Origin: Aquilaria yunnanensis
Lineage: Eukaryota > Streptophyta > Magnoliopsida > Malvales > Thymelaeaceae
Assembly (NCBI GenBank): GCA_039654915.1
Contig: CM077597.1
Location: 85,996,001 to 86,060,000 of the forward strand
Direction: 5' to 3'
DNA length: 64,000 nucleotides
The notes beneath the pieces are model-generated. The model was not told the origin of the DNA. It did not search any database and worked only from the letters and a program-made list of their open reading frames with translations. Made by a program: the position numbers and the translations under genes. Positions within the stretch are counted from its first letter, which is position 1; every line of letters starts with the position of its first letter. Of the stretch, positions 11,142 through 22,524 are shown piece after piece.

Positions 11142-14100
11142 TTAGGCATAGAATTTTTTCAAGGCCTCTGAGTGCCAAGTGTTTTTTAATTCTATGCCTT
11201 CGGCATCGCCGAGCTATAAACTCCTTTTCGTACTTCGGCAAGTACCAGGTAGGGTCCTTCCCAATTTGCGCGAAGTACCCCGTGGGACGGCTTTCGGGGT
11301 GCAAATTCAGCCTTTCGGAGAACGAGGTCTCCCTGCTTTATTCCCTTTGGCCTGGCGCGTAGGTTTATGGCTGCTGCTACTCTTTGTCGGAAAGCTTTTC
11401 TTCTCAGCTCGGCTACTTCTCTGTGTTCGCCGACGAGGTCAAGCTTGGTTCTCAGGCCGAGGTCATTTCCTTTTTCATCGAACACTTGGACTCGTATTGA
11501 TGGTTGTACTACCTCAACAGGGATGATGGCCTCTGTACCGAAGACGAGTTAAAAGGGCGTTTCCCCTGTGGCTCTTCGGGGTGTTGTTCGGTAACTCCAT
11601 AACACGCTTTGGAGTTCTCCTGGCCATTTCCCTTTTTCTTCCCTTAGTCTCTTTTTCAGACCATCTTTTATGGTCCTGTTAGATACTTCCACCTGCCCAT
11701 TACTTTGGGGGTGAGCTACTGGGGCGAAGTGCATTTTTGTCCCAAGGTCGCTAATGAACTCTTGGAATCCTTTGTCTATGAACTGGGATCCATTGTCCGC
11801 TACGAGTACCCTCGGTATGCCAAATCTGCATACGATGTTTTTCCATACGAACTTCTGCACTTCTTTTGCCGAGATAGTTGTCAGAGGTTCTGCCTCGACC
11901 CACTTAGAGAAATAGTCTACTGCTACTACGCAGAACTTTACGCCTCCAGGCGCCGTTGGGAGTGGCCCAATGAGATCTATGCCCCAAACTGCGAAGGGCC
12001 AAAGATAGTCTGCCGAAGTCACGAACTCCGAGGGTGTTCTTTGGATGTTCGCATGTCTCTGGCAACTACCACATTTCCGAACGAACTGCTTGGCGTCCTT
12101 TCTCAGGGTAGGCCAGAAGTATCCTTGGCGAAGTATCACTGCTGCCAGGGCGTTGGTTCCGATGTGCGAACCACAGGCACCTTCGTGAACTTCTTCGAGG
12201 ATTATTTCAGTATCCTGTTCACTAACGCACCTCTGTAGTGGATTTGCATATCCTTGCCGATATAGTTCTTCTCCAATTAAGAAGAAACGTCCGGAGCGCC
12301 TTCGCACTTTTGCAGTTTCGCTGGGGTCTTCGGGGAGTGTGTTGGTTGCGAGATACGTTTTGATTGGTGCTTTCCATCCTTTCCCCGAGGTCTCTATACT
12401 TAACACCGCGATGCTGGGGTGGCTTAGTACTTCGGTACAAGTTTTGCACTTCGCCAAACAGTTTGCCTCAGCATTTTCTCGTCGGGGTACGTTCTCGATT
12501 TTCACGACGTCGAACTCCCGAATAAGCTTTGTTACCAACTCATGGTATTTCGCCAAAGTCGGGTCTTTCGCGCCATAGTCCCCTGCCATTTGCCGGACCA
12601 TCAGCTGGGAGTCACTGTGGGCTTTCATGTTTCTCACACCAATTTTTCTGGCCAGGCGTAATCCTGCTATGAGGGCCTCATACTCGGCCATATTGTTGGT
12701 GGCGTTGAAACTGAACTTGATGGCCTTCATTACTTCTAGGCCTTCGGGGCCTCTGATAATCACTCCAGCTCCCTGGTGTTCGGATCCTGAGGCCCCGTCA
12801 ACATATAACGTCCATTCTGGCTCGTCTTCGCCCGAAAACGAATGTCCCTCCTCGGTGTTTGGTACTTCGGCGATGAAGTCTGCCAAAGCTTGAGCTTTTA
12901 TAGCTTTCCGGGGTTCATACGTGATGTCGTGTTCGCCAAGCTCTATACACCACTTGGAAAGCCTTCCCGAGTGATCAACTTTCCTCATAACATCCCGTAG
13001 AGGCAGGGTACTTCGGACGATAATGGGGTGAGCCTAAAAGTATGGCCGCAGCCTTCTCCCTGCGAGCACTAAGGCGTATATAGCTTTTTGAAGCAAAGGG
13101 TACCTGACTTCGGCGCCATGCAGGGACTTGCTGACATAGTAGACCGGCCATTGCTTTGGCCCTTCTTCTTTCACGAGGACCGAGCTCACAGCTTTCTCCG
13201 TGACGGCGAGGTATAATACGAGGGGCTCTCCCTCCCGAGGTTGCCGCAAGGTCGGCAGGCTGGCCAAGTAGACTTTGAGTCCTTCCCAGGCTTTTTGGCA
13301 ATCTTCATCCCAAGGATGACCATTCCTTCCGAGGTCGCCTTCCATATTTGCTGCCTTTGTAAGGACTTTGAAGAAGGGTTGACACCTATCTCCGTACCTG
13401 GAAATAAACCTGCTCAGAGAGGTTATTCTTCCGGTGAGTCTTTGCACGTTTTTGACTGTGGCAGGAGTTCGAAATTCAAGCAGAGCCTTAATCTTCTTGG
13501 GGTTAGCATCGATGCCTCTTTCGGATACCATGTACCCAAGGAACTTTCCCGAGGTCACTCCGAAGATGCATTTCTCAGGATTAAGGCGGATCCCGAAGGC
13601 TCTGAGTTTTTGGAAGGTTTCCTCTAAATCTGCAACGTGGTAGCCACGCAGTTTGCTTTTGACTATCATATCATCAACATAAACCTCCATGTTCCTCCTA
13701 TTTGGTCTTTGAAGACCTTGTTCATCAGCCTCTGGTAGGTGGCTCCTACATTCTTGAGCCCGAAGGGCATTCTAATATAGCAATATGTTCCTCCCTCGGT
13801 GATGAAGGCAGTCTTCTCTTCATCTTCGAGATCCATCCTTATCTGATGGTAGCCACTAAAAGCGTCCAGGAAACTTAGGAGCCCGTATTCGGCAGTTGAG
13901 TCTACCAGTTGGTCTATTGGCGGAAGAGGATATGAATCTTTCGGGCAAGCATCGTTCAAATTTCTGAAGTCGATGCACATCCGGAGCTTACTACTTCCTT
14001 CTTTTGTGGCAATTACCACGTTGCTTAGCCATTCGGGGTGGTTTACCTCCCGGATAACGCTAGCGTCTATCAGACGCTGGACTTTGTCTTGACGAATTCA

Positions 14101-14912
14101 CTTTTGTGAGCTGAGATGTTCCATTTCTTTTGCCGGACAGGTTTTACTTCCGGACTCGCTTTGAGGCTATGCTGGATTACGCGAGGGTTTACCCCTGGCA
14201 TGTCCTTCGGCGAGTAGGCGAACAGATCTTTATTTGTAAGCAGAAAAGATACAAGTTTTTCCTTGTCTCCTTCGGCCATGCTTTTCCCTATTCGGGTACT
14301 ACGGCCTGGGACAAGCTCTACTTTTTCTGTTTCCGCTTTTGTGGGATCTTCTGCCTCGCCCCTTTCCAGCTCTTTTGCTTCTACAGCATGTGCTAAGTTG
14401 CTTGCTGGAGCCTTTCGTGCTCTGACGAACACCTTTCTCACCTCGCCTTGATCAATGAAGATCTTTGCGTCTCCTTCTTTGGTGGCGAAGGTGACGGTCA
14501 AGTACTTTACATCAGGGCGAATGTGCAAATTTCCCTGTGTCTGTCTGCCGAGGATGGCGTTGTATGACGAAGGAACGTCCATGACTATGAATCTTGCCAT
14601 GGTAGAGGCGAACAACTCAGCAGTTCCTTTCTCCGAAGTTCCTTTCATCATCAAGGGGAGGTCGATCCACCCGAGGACAGGTAGCTCAGATGGTCCTACG
14701 CCGAACGTAGGTGAAGTAACAGCCTTGAGGTCACTCCTGGATACGCCCAAGCTTGGCAGCAAATGTGAGAACAAGACGTCTGCGTTTGACCCATCGTCCA
14801 GCAGTACCCTCTTGACGTCCCAGTTTCCTATCCTTGCCATTATCAGCAATGGATCGTCATGGGGAAATACGATGGTGGAGCCATCCTCGCGGGCCAATTT
14901 TTTCGTTGGGCT
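11142..14912 (-). pseudogene. Tat pol polyprotein (PR-RT-RNH-INT), disrupted
   Basis: Order on the minus strand: protease with LLDDGSNADVLF (about 14800); RT N-terminus (PVRQKKWN, about 14130); RT core with FRNLNDACPKD and MPFGLKN (14019-13700); YVDD (13681-13670); RT-linked RNase H; a second RNase H with YVDGAS (about 12805) and AEYEALIAGL; then integrase with HHCC finger, WGIDLIGPLP, ADNGSQF and QSNGQVEVSNR. Breaks: frameshifts near 14090, 13690 and 11218, in-frame TAG at 13034-13036 (Gln expected, PYF-x-AHPI) and TAA at 11549-11551. After the last frameshift the frame ends NTWHSEALKKFYA, stop 11142. Family length is normal but this copy cannot make active enzyme. Confidence 0.92.
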
Positions 14913-16667
14913 CTAATATTCCATCACCGCTATTTCTCTGGCCCTTCTTTTTCTTTCCGAGGATGGAAGTCCGGTTGTGATCGTCTGTATTACTCCTGCT
15001 GAAGGTGGAGGACGCCTTCTCGGACTTCGATTCCTTCGCCTATCTGAATCGTAATCCTCGTCATCGGGCTTTCCTTCTTCCTTTTTTTTCCCCTTCGGGG
15101 AAGGTATTCTCAAATAACGCCGAAGCTGGCCCTGCTTTATCAGTGATTCAATGTATTTTTTCAACTGAAAGCAGTCTTCGGTGTCATGACCGTGATCACG
15201 GTGGAACTGACAGAACTTCTTCATGTTCCTTCTGTTGTCAGCAGTCATGCCCCTCGGTCGTTGGATTTCAGCCCCCTGTTTTTCCAATGCCATGAGGACG
15301 TTAGCCCTCGTGGTGCTCAGAGGTGTAAAGTTTTGGGGCTTCCTTCCTCCTAGTCGCATTCTCCGAGGTCGGCCTAACTGTTCCGTTGGACACCGGGCTT
15401 GCTAGCTGGACCCTTCGCCACGAGCGTGAATATGGTCAGCTTTTGGTCCGGTCATTCTCAGCTCTTCGGCTGTCATATGTTGTTCAGCCCTTCGGTAGAA
15501 TTCTCCCAGCGTGTCCGGGGGATCTTTGGAGAATTCATAAAACAAGTGCGAATCCCTCCGGAGGCCCCTCGTCATGGCGAGGATGTGGATTTCGGGACGA
15601 AAATCCGGAACACTGAGGGCCTCTCTGTTGAACCTCTCGACATAGTCACGGATGGTCTCCCCGTTTCTTTGTGCTATGTCAAACATCTGGACGGGCATCT
15701 TCGCCGTCGGCTTGCTCCCAATGAACTGTTGGGTGAATGCTGTGGACAGCTCCTGGAACCCCCTGATGTTTCCGGGAGGCAGGGAATTGTACCAGGCAGT
15801 TGCTGGTCCTGCGAGGGTGACTTCAAAGCACTTGCAGAGTGTAGCATCATCAGCCCCGTGTAGCACGATGCTGCGTTTGTACTTTGTTAGGTGGGCCTGG
15901 GGATCAGTCCGACCCTCGTAGGTCTCTAGCCGAGGTAGCCTGAAGTCACTTGGCATGGCCGCCTCGACCACTGTTCGGGTGAAAGGAGTTTCATCTCCAG
16001 AGACGGTTTCAGTTAGCCTGGCCCAAACAGGCTTGCGTGCCACCTGTTGTTCCACCCTCTCCAGTCTTGCCAAGACTTTCTCCAGGAGGAGCGTAGCACT
16101 GGGCTCCTCTTCCTGGTGCTTGGAGGTTCTTGGGTAAAAGGACTGTTGCCGTCTCTCTGGGGAACGACTTCGGTACCGAGGTGAGGGGGACCTTCCTTCT
16201 GGTGACAAACTTTTTCTGGACGGGACTTCGGGTCGTTCAGACCTCGCTTTTTCCGCCAGCCGTGCTCCGAGGGGTAAGTTATCTATCGAGGACTCTTCCC
16301 GTCGGTCCCCACTTCCCGAGCTATGATGGGTTGCCCTTGGGCTTTTCTCGCGAGGTCGTGCTGGCGAAGTGGGTTTTTGCGCCTGGGCTGGTTGCGGCCA
16401 CCTTCGGTCTATCTGTTGTGTCATTTCAGCCACAACAGACCTCTGAAAGTCTCGTAAAAAACCCATGGTGATGACAAGAGGGCGTTCCTCTTCAGGCAAG
16501 GAAGTCTCTGGGGGACTTTGTTCGGTAGCTGGTTGGGTCTCAGGCGCGGACGGGGACTTCGGGAGTCCTTTGTCCTTCGAACGCCGAGTTTCGACAACAG
16601 CTACCTGGGAGTAGGTTCCCACAGACGGCACCAAATGATGCCCCGAGGCATCTTCGTTTGTTGTCAT
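14913..16667 (-). pseudogene. Tat gag, one internal amber stop
   Basis: Gag of the Tat element. The N-terminal ~170 residues are Ser/Pro/Arg-rich and disordered-looking. The gag core runs through LPRLETYEGRTDPQAHL, FEVTLAGPATAWYNSL and TIRDYVERFN. After the core an in-frame TAG (15402-15404) interrupts, then the same frame continues with a zinc knuckle CQFHRDHGHDTEDC and a basic tail. It ends at TAG 14913-14915, and pol follows in the same frame. The first ATG (16665-16667) lies inside the 5' LTR, and the frame reads through the primer-binding site. A later start is equally possible. Confidence 0.88.
16618..16635 (-). other. Primer-binding site of Tat element
   Basis: Minus strand directly after the LTR: TTTGGTGCCGTCTGTGGG. 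The TGGYGCCG core resembles the tRNA-Asp-type sites of Tat elements, but only the first bases fit, so the tRNA is not assigned. Confidence 0.65.
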
Positions 16668-17608
16668 GTTGACGGGTGGGGAGACTTCCTGAGGAGGCGA
16701 GCGCCTGGAGCTCTGGTTTCCCAGCTGAGTGTGCCTGAAAAGCTCAAAGAAGAGGTTAGGAGGTCCCCGGTTTGCTTTTCCGGGGAGGACCCTCCGACGC
16801 CCAAGTCAGTTTCCTGAGTGAAAGTGGAGGAAGAACACTAAGGGATCAAGTGTCTTGCCTGTTTTGTGTTTTCTCAGAGGGAGGAAAATGCCCCATCCTT
16901 TGGCCAGTCCCATTTCCTAGTATTTATAGGAGTAGCTGGTCCATTCAAATCATGACACGTGTTCGGTCGGATTTGATCTGTACTTTTGGACCTAGGGGAC
17001 AGGCAGCCGTTTGCAGCCTCCTTTAGCCGTGGACCCGGACAGGTTGTGTCAGGACTGGGGCGGCTGCGGCGTGTCAGTTCGCTGTTCTGATGTGACGTGT
17101 AGGGCTTGTGGGCGACATGTCAGAGGCTCCTTAAATGCTCATATCGTACTCCCGAGGTCCCCAGGGCGAGGTCGCCCTTCGGTGCATGCACCCTCTTCGG
17201 ATTCTATTCGTCTTTTGGTGCTAGCACCTCCTTCGGAATCTATCCCATAGTTCTGGGAGTTCCCTTGATGAACACCTTCTTTGGGACTTATACCCATAGT
17301 CCGGTGATTCCCTAGTTCAGGTGTTTCTTGTTCGGGGAAGATCCTCTTCGGGGCTTCTGACTTTGGGGAGATTCTTCCCTGCTTCAGAGAGATGGCTTTC
17401 TTACCCGAAGACGGTCAGTTTGGCCCCTTGATGGAGATGGTGTTATCCTCGGAATTCCTGACGAGCTAACCGAAGTCTCGAGCTCATAGTGTTTGACTTC
17501 GCACCTTCCGAGGTCAGTAAAGAGATCCTCTCTTGGGTGACGTCAGACCCCTCGGCCAATATTCTGGCAGGGAGTTACTACCGAGGAGGCAATAGCCTTT
17601 GGCTATCA
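16636..17608 (-). repeat. 5' LTR of Tat element
   Basis: 973-bp LTR, TG...CA, pair of 6461-7431. Relative to the left copy it has a 2-bp insertion (agtaaagagatcc) near 17521. Its outer end meets ordinary Ogre-like 3' region sequence at 17609. Confidence 0.95.
16915..16930 (-). promoter_or_regulatory. LTR promoter TATA box
   Basis: TATAAAT on the minus strand at 16922-16928 is the likely TATA box for gag-pol, about 255 bp upstream of the LTR ATG at 16667. The same motif occurs in the left LTR and in the solo LTR (about 1436). Confidence 0.5.
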
Positions 17609-17746
17609 AGAGGAAAACTCTTTCTGCTTTTCTTGAGGGTTTAAGGAACCTTCCTTACCTTTTTCTCCATAGAAACCATTCTATGGAAGAGAAAAAATTT
17701 TCTCTCATTTCTTTCACCTTTGGCAGAGAACTCCCTCTTACCATGA

Positions 17747-17953
17747 TTGGTAGAGAACTCTGTCTCTTTACCACCTCTGATGACCATTAAGGTAGACAAC
17801 TCTGTCTCTTTACCACCTTTGATGACCTTTGAGGTTGACAACCATGTTTCTTTACCACCTTTAAATTCCTTTGAAGTAGAATACACTGACTCTTTACCAC
17901 CCTTAATGACCTTTGAAATAGAGAACCCTGTCCCTTTAACACCTCTAATTTAA
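17747..17953. repeat. 42-bp tandem repeat, five units
   Basis: Units of tctctttaccacctntgatgacc followed by a variable part. Because 42 is divisible by three, a 68-codon plus-strand ORF with a 14-residue repeat (SLPPLMTFEV) survives. This is a by-product, not evidence of a gene. It sits in the 3' non-coding region of the Ogre-like element. Confidence 0.75.
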
Positions 17954-17964
17954 CTCATATTATA

Positions 17965-18690
17965 AGAAAGAGAATTACTTTGCCTTTGAAAACTTGGTTT
18001 ACCCTTGCAGTGGATGTGATGAGGTAGATAAATTTTTCTAGCTTAAAAACTTGGTTTGAAATAAGTTACAAGGAAGAGAATTACCTTCTTTTTATAATCT
18101 TAGTTTTAGCTTTTCTCTAGATATAATGAGGTAGAGAAAGCTTTCTCGTTTAAAACCTTGATTTAACCTAAATTACGAGGAAGAGAATTACCTTCTCTTT
18201 GGAACCTCGGTTTAGCTGTCCATTCGATTTGATGACGTAGATAAGCTTTTCTCATATAAAACTCTAGTTTGACCCAAGTTACGAGAAAGAGAATTACCTT
18301 CTCTTTGGAACGTCAGTTTAGCTTTCTATTCTATGTGATAAAGTAGAGAAACCTTTCTCTTTTAAAACTTCATCATGACCCATGTTACGACGAAGATAAT
18401 TACCTTTTCTTTGAAACCTTGGTTTAGCTTTCCTTTAAATGTGATGAGGTAGAAAAACTTTTCTCATTTAAGTCATCAGTTTGACCCAAGTTATGAGGAA
18501 GAAAAGTACCTTCTCTTTGACCTCGATTTAGCTTTCCATTTGATGTGATGAGGTAGAAAAACATTTAAAACCTTGGTTTGATCTAAGTTACAAAGAAGAG
18601 AATTACCTTCTCTTTAAAACCTTGTTTTTAGCTTTCCTTTGATGTGATGAGGTAGAGAAATCTTTCTCATTTAAACCCCAGTTTAACGTA
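17965..18690. repeat. ~105-bp tandem repeat, about seven units
   Basis: Unit starts (gagaattacctt) recur at about 17970, 18073, 18180, 18287, 18391, 18500 and 18596. Each unit contains ggtttagctttcc, gatgtgatgaggtagaga and aaaacc..ggttt. Units are diverged by 10-20% as judged by eye. Arrays between pol and the 3' LTR are a known trait of Tat/Ogre elements. Confidence 0.85.
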
Positions 18691-20795
18691 TATGTCATAT
18701 TGATTTCAATTTGTGTGAACTTACCTGGATCATAAAACTTCATTTGCTCAGATAACTTTGAGAAATTTTAGTCTCTAACCCTTCGTAGATGTTAAGTGTT
18801 TGAAACATTGCCTCTTTCCCTTGTCCAAAATATCTCCTATTCATGTGCTTTGACTAAATTCCTCCTTAGATGTCTACACCAACCTTTATTAAAACTCTCT
18901 TATGATAAAAGCATGATGGAAATGATATAATGATGCTCATGATGCATGCTTCTTAATTTTTGCATTTTTAGATTGACCTTGATGAAAACTGAGATGCATG
19001 AGTGAATTTTATAATTTTTTCAACATTACCTCTTATGATTATTTTCCTTGAGCTATTTGGAATTCTTTTTTACCTCACCAAGGATTTCATGCTATATGAA
19101 GGCTCAATAATCAATGCCTTTTTATTCCTTTCCTTTCTTTATGATCGTGCTGGTGCTTACTTTTTCCCCATGTTATCATATGAATGATTGGTTTTCTTCG
19201 AACTTAGGTTCTAATCCATAAAGCTTACCCCCACTATCTATTGAGCTTCTTTGCTGATAAAGTTCTCCTTGCGCTCCGTAGAGATTACTTTGCCTCCTTA
19301 ATATGGTGTTTGTGTGAATAAAGGTATCACCTCCCTTTGACTTATAAAGGTCATGCCTTTCTAAACCTTTATGATGGTACTTGATTGTGAATTTCTCTTA
19401 TGAGAATTACACATTCTTAAAGAAAGTGTCAAGCTATCTCTTCACTTTTAAGTCCACACACATTAATTAATAATGGTTTAGTCTTAAAGAAAATTTGCAC
19501 AGCTTGATAAACAAACTTTACGGTCTTTGTATTTGATTAAAATGTCATGTTATTCTTCCCTTTTTCAACTCAAAGATATAAAATGTGCAAGGAAAAAAGG
19601 TAGAAATAAGTTTCAAAATGATATCCTTTTAAATGAATGAGAATGATATCGATAGGCAAATGTTAGATTAAGGAAAGTTAAGCTTGAGTGGCTTTTTAAT
19701 GTCACTCATGATCAGATCTGATTGCCTTGAAAAAATTGATAGTAACAACTTCAAACTTACCACTTTTTCTAAAAAGTTAGACTTCATCTATTGCCTATAA
19801 CTCTTATAATCTATCTATACGCTTATTTTGAAGGTTGTCTTTATCTTCTAAACTGCCTTTGTAGGTTTTCAGTCTATAATCCATACCTCACATTTATTTT
19901 TCTTTTTCTTTTCATTTACTTTCCTTCATTTGCTCTAACTTTTGCCTAGGTTATTTTAGAGACTAGCAACCTAGCGAGCCCTTATCTTTTTCTCTCTTTT
20001 CTTTTCTTTTTTTGTTTTTTGTGAGCTATGCTTTTGATATAATGTGTTAGATAGCCCCCCTTAAGCAAGATGACTCAAGTCACATTAGTTGCTTGTGTTT
20101 GCTCTCAATCCTTTCTTTCTTTTGAATTTCCATTGTTGCCTTTTGATGGAAGGGATGAACTTTTTTCCTTTTCAAAACTTGCATTATGGAGAACTAAGAA
20201 TATTTTCTTGTGTTGAGCATTCATAAGAATTGGGATACCACCATAGTCATTTAATATGAGGACTACCTTCTTCGAAAGCTAAGGAAAAAACTCCTTGAAA
20301 TGATGTTGATAACCACTATGAACTTCCTGAAAGTTTATGTGTAACATTTAAGTTTTTTCTCACTAGATTGGGTAGCCTCTTTAAGAACACTATCAATAAA
20401 TCTCCCTTAAATTTCATTTCTACCCACATGTAGTATTGTCACATTTGTGTTTGTTTATGAAAGAAAAGCATGATTGCAAGATGATAAAATGAATGACATA
20501 CTAACAAAGAGTATGAGATAGATGTAAAATGACATTTTTGGAAAAAATGGTGGGATGCACACATTACATCTCTTTATTAGACAAGAAAAGAATAATGAAT
20601 GTCCATTTAACAAAGACTACACCCTAGATTCTAGACTAAATCTAGGAGATTTTTACTATTAAATTACATTGGCAAGCTTTCAAAGATACAAGTTTACTTA
20701 AAGGAGTCCCTGCCATTCAAAAGTTTGTGTGCCAGGTTGGATCTAACTTGGAGCCCTTTCAAAGTCAATGTAATTCCAACTCAAGATCTTCACTT
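18691..20795 (-). other. Non-coding part of the Ogre-like element
   Basis: AT-rich sequence with no RT, RNase H or integrase motif visible on either strand. It contains pyrimidine-rich runs (about 19900-20030). In a full Ogre, pol would lie between gag (20796) and the tandem repeats, so pol seems to be missing or beyond recognition. Confidence 0.5.
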
Positions 20796-22072
20796 TCAAT
20801 TACTAATCACATCGAGATCGAGCCATTTGGAATCAATCAACTGTTGAACCTTGAGTTTTATTGCCACATAACTTTCAAGTAAATGCCCAATTAAGCATAT
20901 GTGGTAGTCACATTTAGCATTTGGATCATACCAACTTGGAAGAGGGAGCCGCTTGATCTTTGTTGCTATTGGTATGGGTGACAACAGGTTTGACTCTATG
21001 AGCTTAGGGAGTTGCTTTGTGTAACTTGTAGAAATCAGAACAAACTAAGCAGCTTTTTCCATAAGTGGTATGTGGTATTGATGAAGGAGCCTTGAAGACT
21101 ACTGCCTCACTAGGACTTATTTTCCCATGTAATGTGAAGGTTGAATCATCCATAGTGTTGATGAGTTGATCACCAATGACAAAATCTATTAATTTTCTTG
21201 ATTTTATCCTATATTTGATTCTTTTTCTGGATAACACGATATCAAAAAAGCTACTATAGGCAATACTAACTAACTTTTCCTAATATGTCCCTTTCAGAGT
21301 TTGAAAAAATAAAGTGATCATCTATTTTTGAACCATGAGAGATTGAACCAGCATTGCTAAGTCCCTCCACGTTTGTGCATATTCACTGAAAGACTTTTGT
21401 TGTCACCTTCAAGATTTTGCAAAACTTGGTAATCAGGGCCAACTCTTCAACTTATTTGTAGTTGTTCAGAAAAGCATGGGCAAGGTCACTCCAAGATTTG
21501 GTATTTTTGGAAGTCAAACTCATATACCATTGTAATGCTGACTTAGCGAGACTTTCTTGGAAAAGTGCAATCTAGACTTTTTTATCCTTGGTGAGAGATT
21601 GCATTTTCCTTAAAAAACATGTAAGATAAGCATGTGGTGAGCTCATCCCATCAAATTTCTTAAATTCTGGCACTTCAAAATCTGAGGGAATTATCACATT
21701 TGGCACCAAGCAAAGGTCATCCATTGAAAGAGATCCAAATATGATACCTCCTTTAATAACTTGAAGCCTTTTCTCTGTAGTCTCAAGTTTTTGAGCATCT
21801 TCTTCCTCTCTCAGCAAAGTTTTGTTCTCCTCATAAAATGCATTATGCATTAAATGAATGCCATTTGGTGGATTTGATTCTTGAAAAAGGTTTTCTTGGA
21901 CTGAGACCCGTTGCGGGCCGAACCCTCGGGGGTAGATGGGATGTTGCGGGTCTTTGACGGGGGCCTGGATCATTTTTCCCTTGATCAACTCCATTAGATG
22001 TTTCATGTGTTCAGCCATGCTCTTTATCTTCGACTTGTTGTCAATGAGACATCCTTCCAATTGCTCTACCAT
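20796..22072 (-). pseudogene. Ogre-like gag remnant
   Basis: Minus-strand frames give FEVPEFKKFDG and SPHAYLTCFLRKM (about 21600-21690), then ALFQESLAKSALQWYMSL (about 21510-21560), FFDIVLSRKRI (about 21230), and the C-terminal CDYHICLIGHLLES...KVQQLIDSKWL (20810-20910). The last corresponds to the C.YH..GH..E.C..LK.KVQ.LID finger of Tat/Ogre gag with Cys lost. Several stops and frameshifts separate the blocks. Confidence 0.8.
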
Positions 22073-22524
22073 AAGTGTTGTTTGAAGTCTAGTTGAATAT
22101 CAATGTTGAGTGCCAATTTTTCCTTTTACCTTTCTTAAAATGAGATTCATTTCATTAGATTTTATATGCACATGATTGATTTAATGCTTGCATGTATGAA
22201 TATTTTAAGTACTTGATGAAAGAAAGACTACCATGAAAATTCTTGATTAAATAACCAACTCAAAAGTTTTGTAAAAACAATAGCAATTTAAACTACATTT
22301 TACATTAAATGAAATTCCCAAAAAAACAACTCGATGTACAATATTGCTTCTTGGCCTTGGTGATAAACTCCATCACCTTCTAAAGGGTTGGTGATAAGGC
22401 AAGCTAACTCTACTTTTTCCACTTCTTTGGCTTCCTCCCCCATTTGTTGAGCTTGATGTGTAACCTTTCTAACTTCAACAATAAAAGCCTTTACTTGATC
22501 TTCTAAAATCTTGTATTGATCCTC
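22073..22524 (-). other. Spacer between ORF1 and gag of the Ogre-like element
   Basis: No recognisable coding domain; Lys-, Glu- and Asp-rich short frames only. In Ogre elements a spacer of this sort separates ORF1 from gag. Confidence 0.4.

Larger units (their letters stand above)
6461..17608 (-). mobile_element. Complete Tat-lineage Gypsy retrotransposon with antisense gene
   Basis: 11.15-kb element bounded by LTRs of 971 and 973 bp (6461-7431, 16636-17608). Element sense is minus: primer-binding site beside 16635, gag, protease, RT, RNase H, integrase, then a plus-strand antisense gene, then a purine-rich tract beside the left LTR. By eye the LTRs differ at about 24 positions plus one 2-bp indel (about 2.5%), mostly transitions. 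Flanks AAAGG and AGAGG are a likely 5-bp target duplication with one mismatch. Integrase before the extra 3' region and an antisense ORF are known Tat-lineage traits. gag-pol is disrupted, so the copy cannot move by itself. Confidence 0.92.

Noticed and set aside
11705..12238. 177-codon plus-strand ORF over integrase
   Set aside because: Shadow of the integrase frame on the other strand.
15396..15404. TAG-CAA as a programmed readthrough signal in gag
   Set aside because: Only the first six bases resemble the known UAG-CAR-YYA context, and it lies inside gag, not at a domain border.
17747..17953. 68-codon repeat protein
   Set aside because: A 42-bp repeat keeps any frame open; no start context and no neighbours of a gene.
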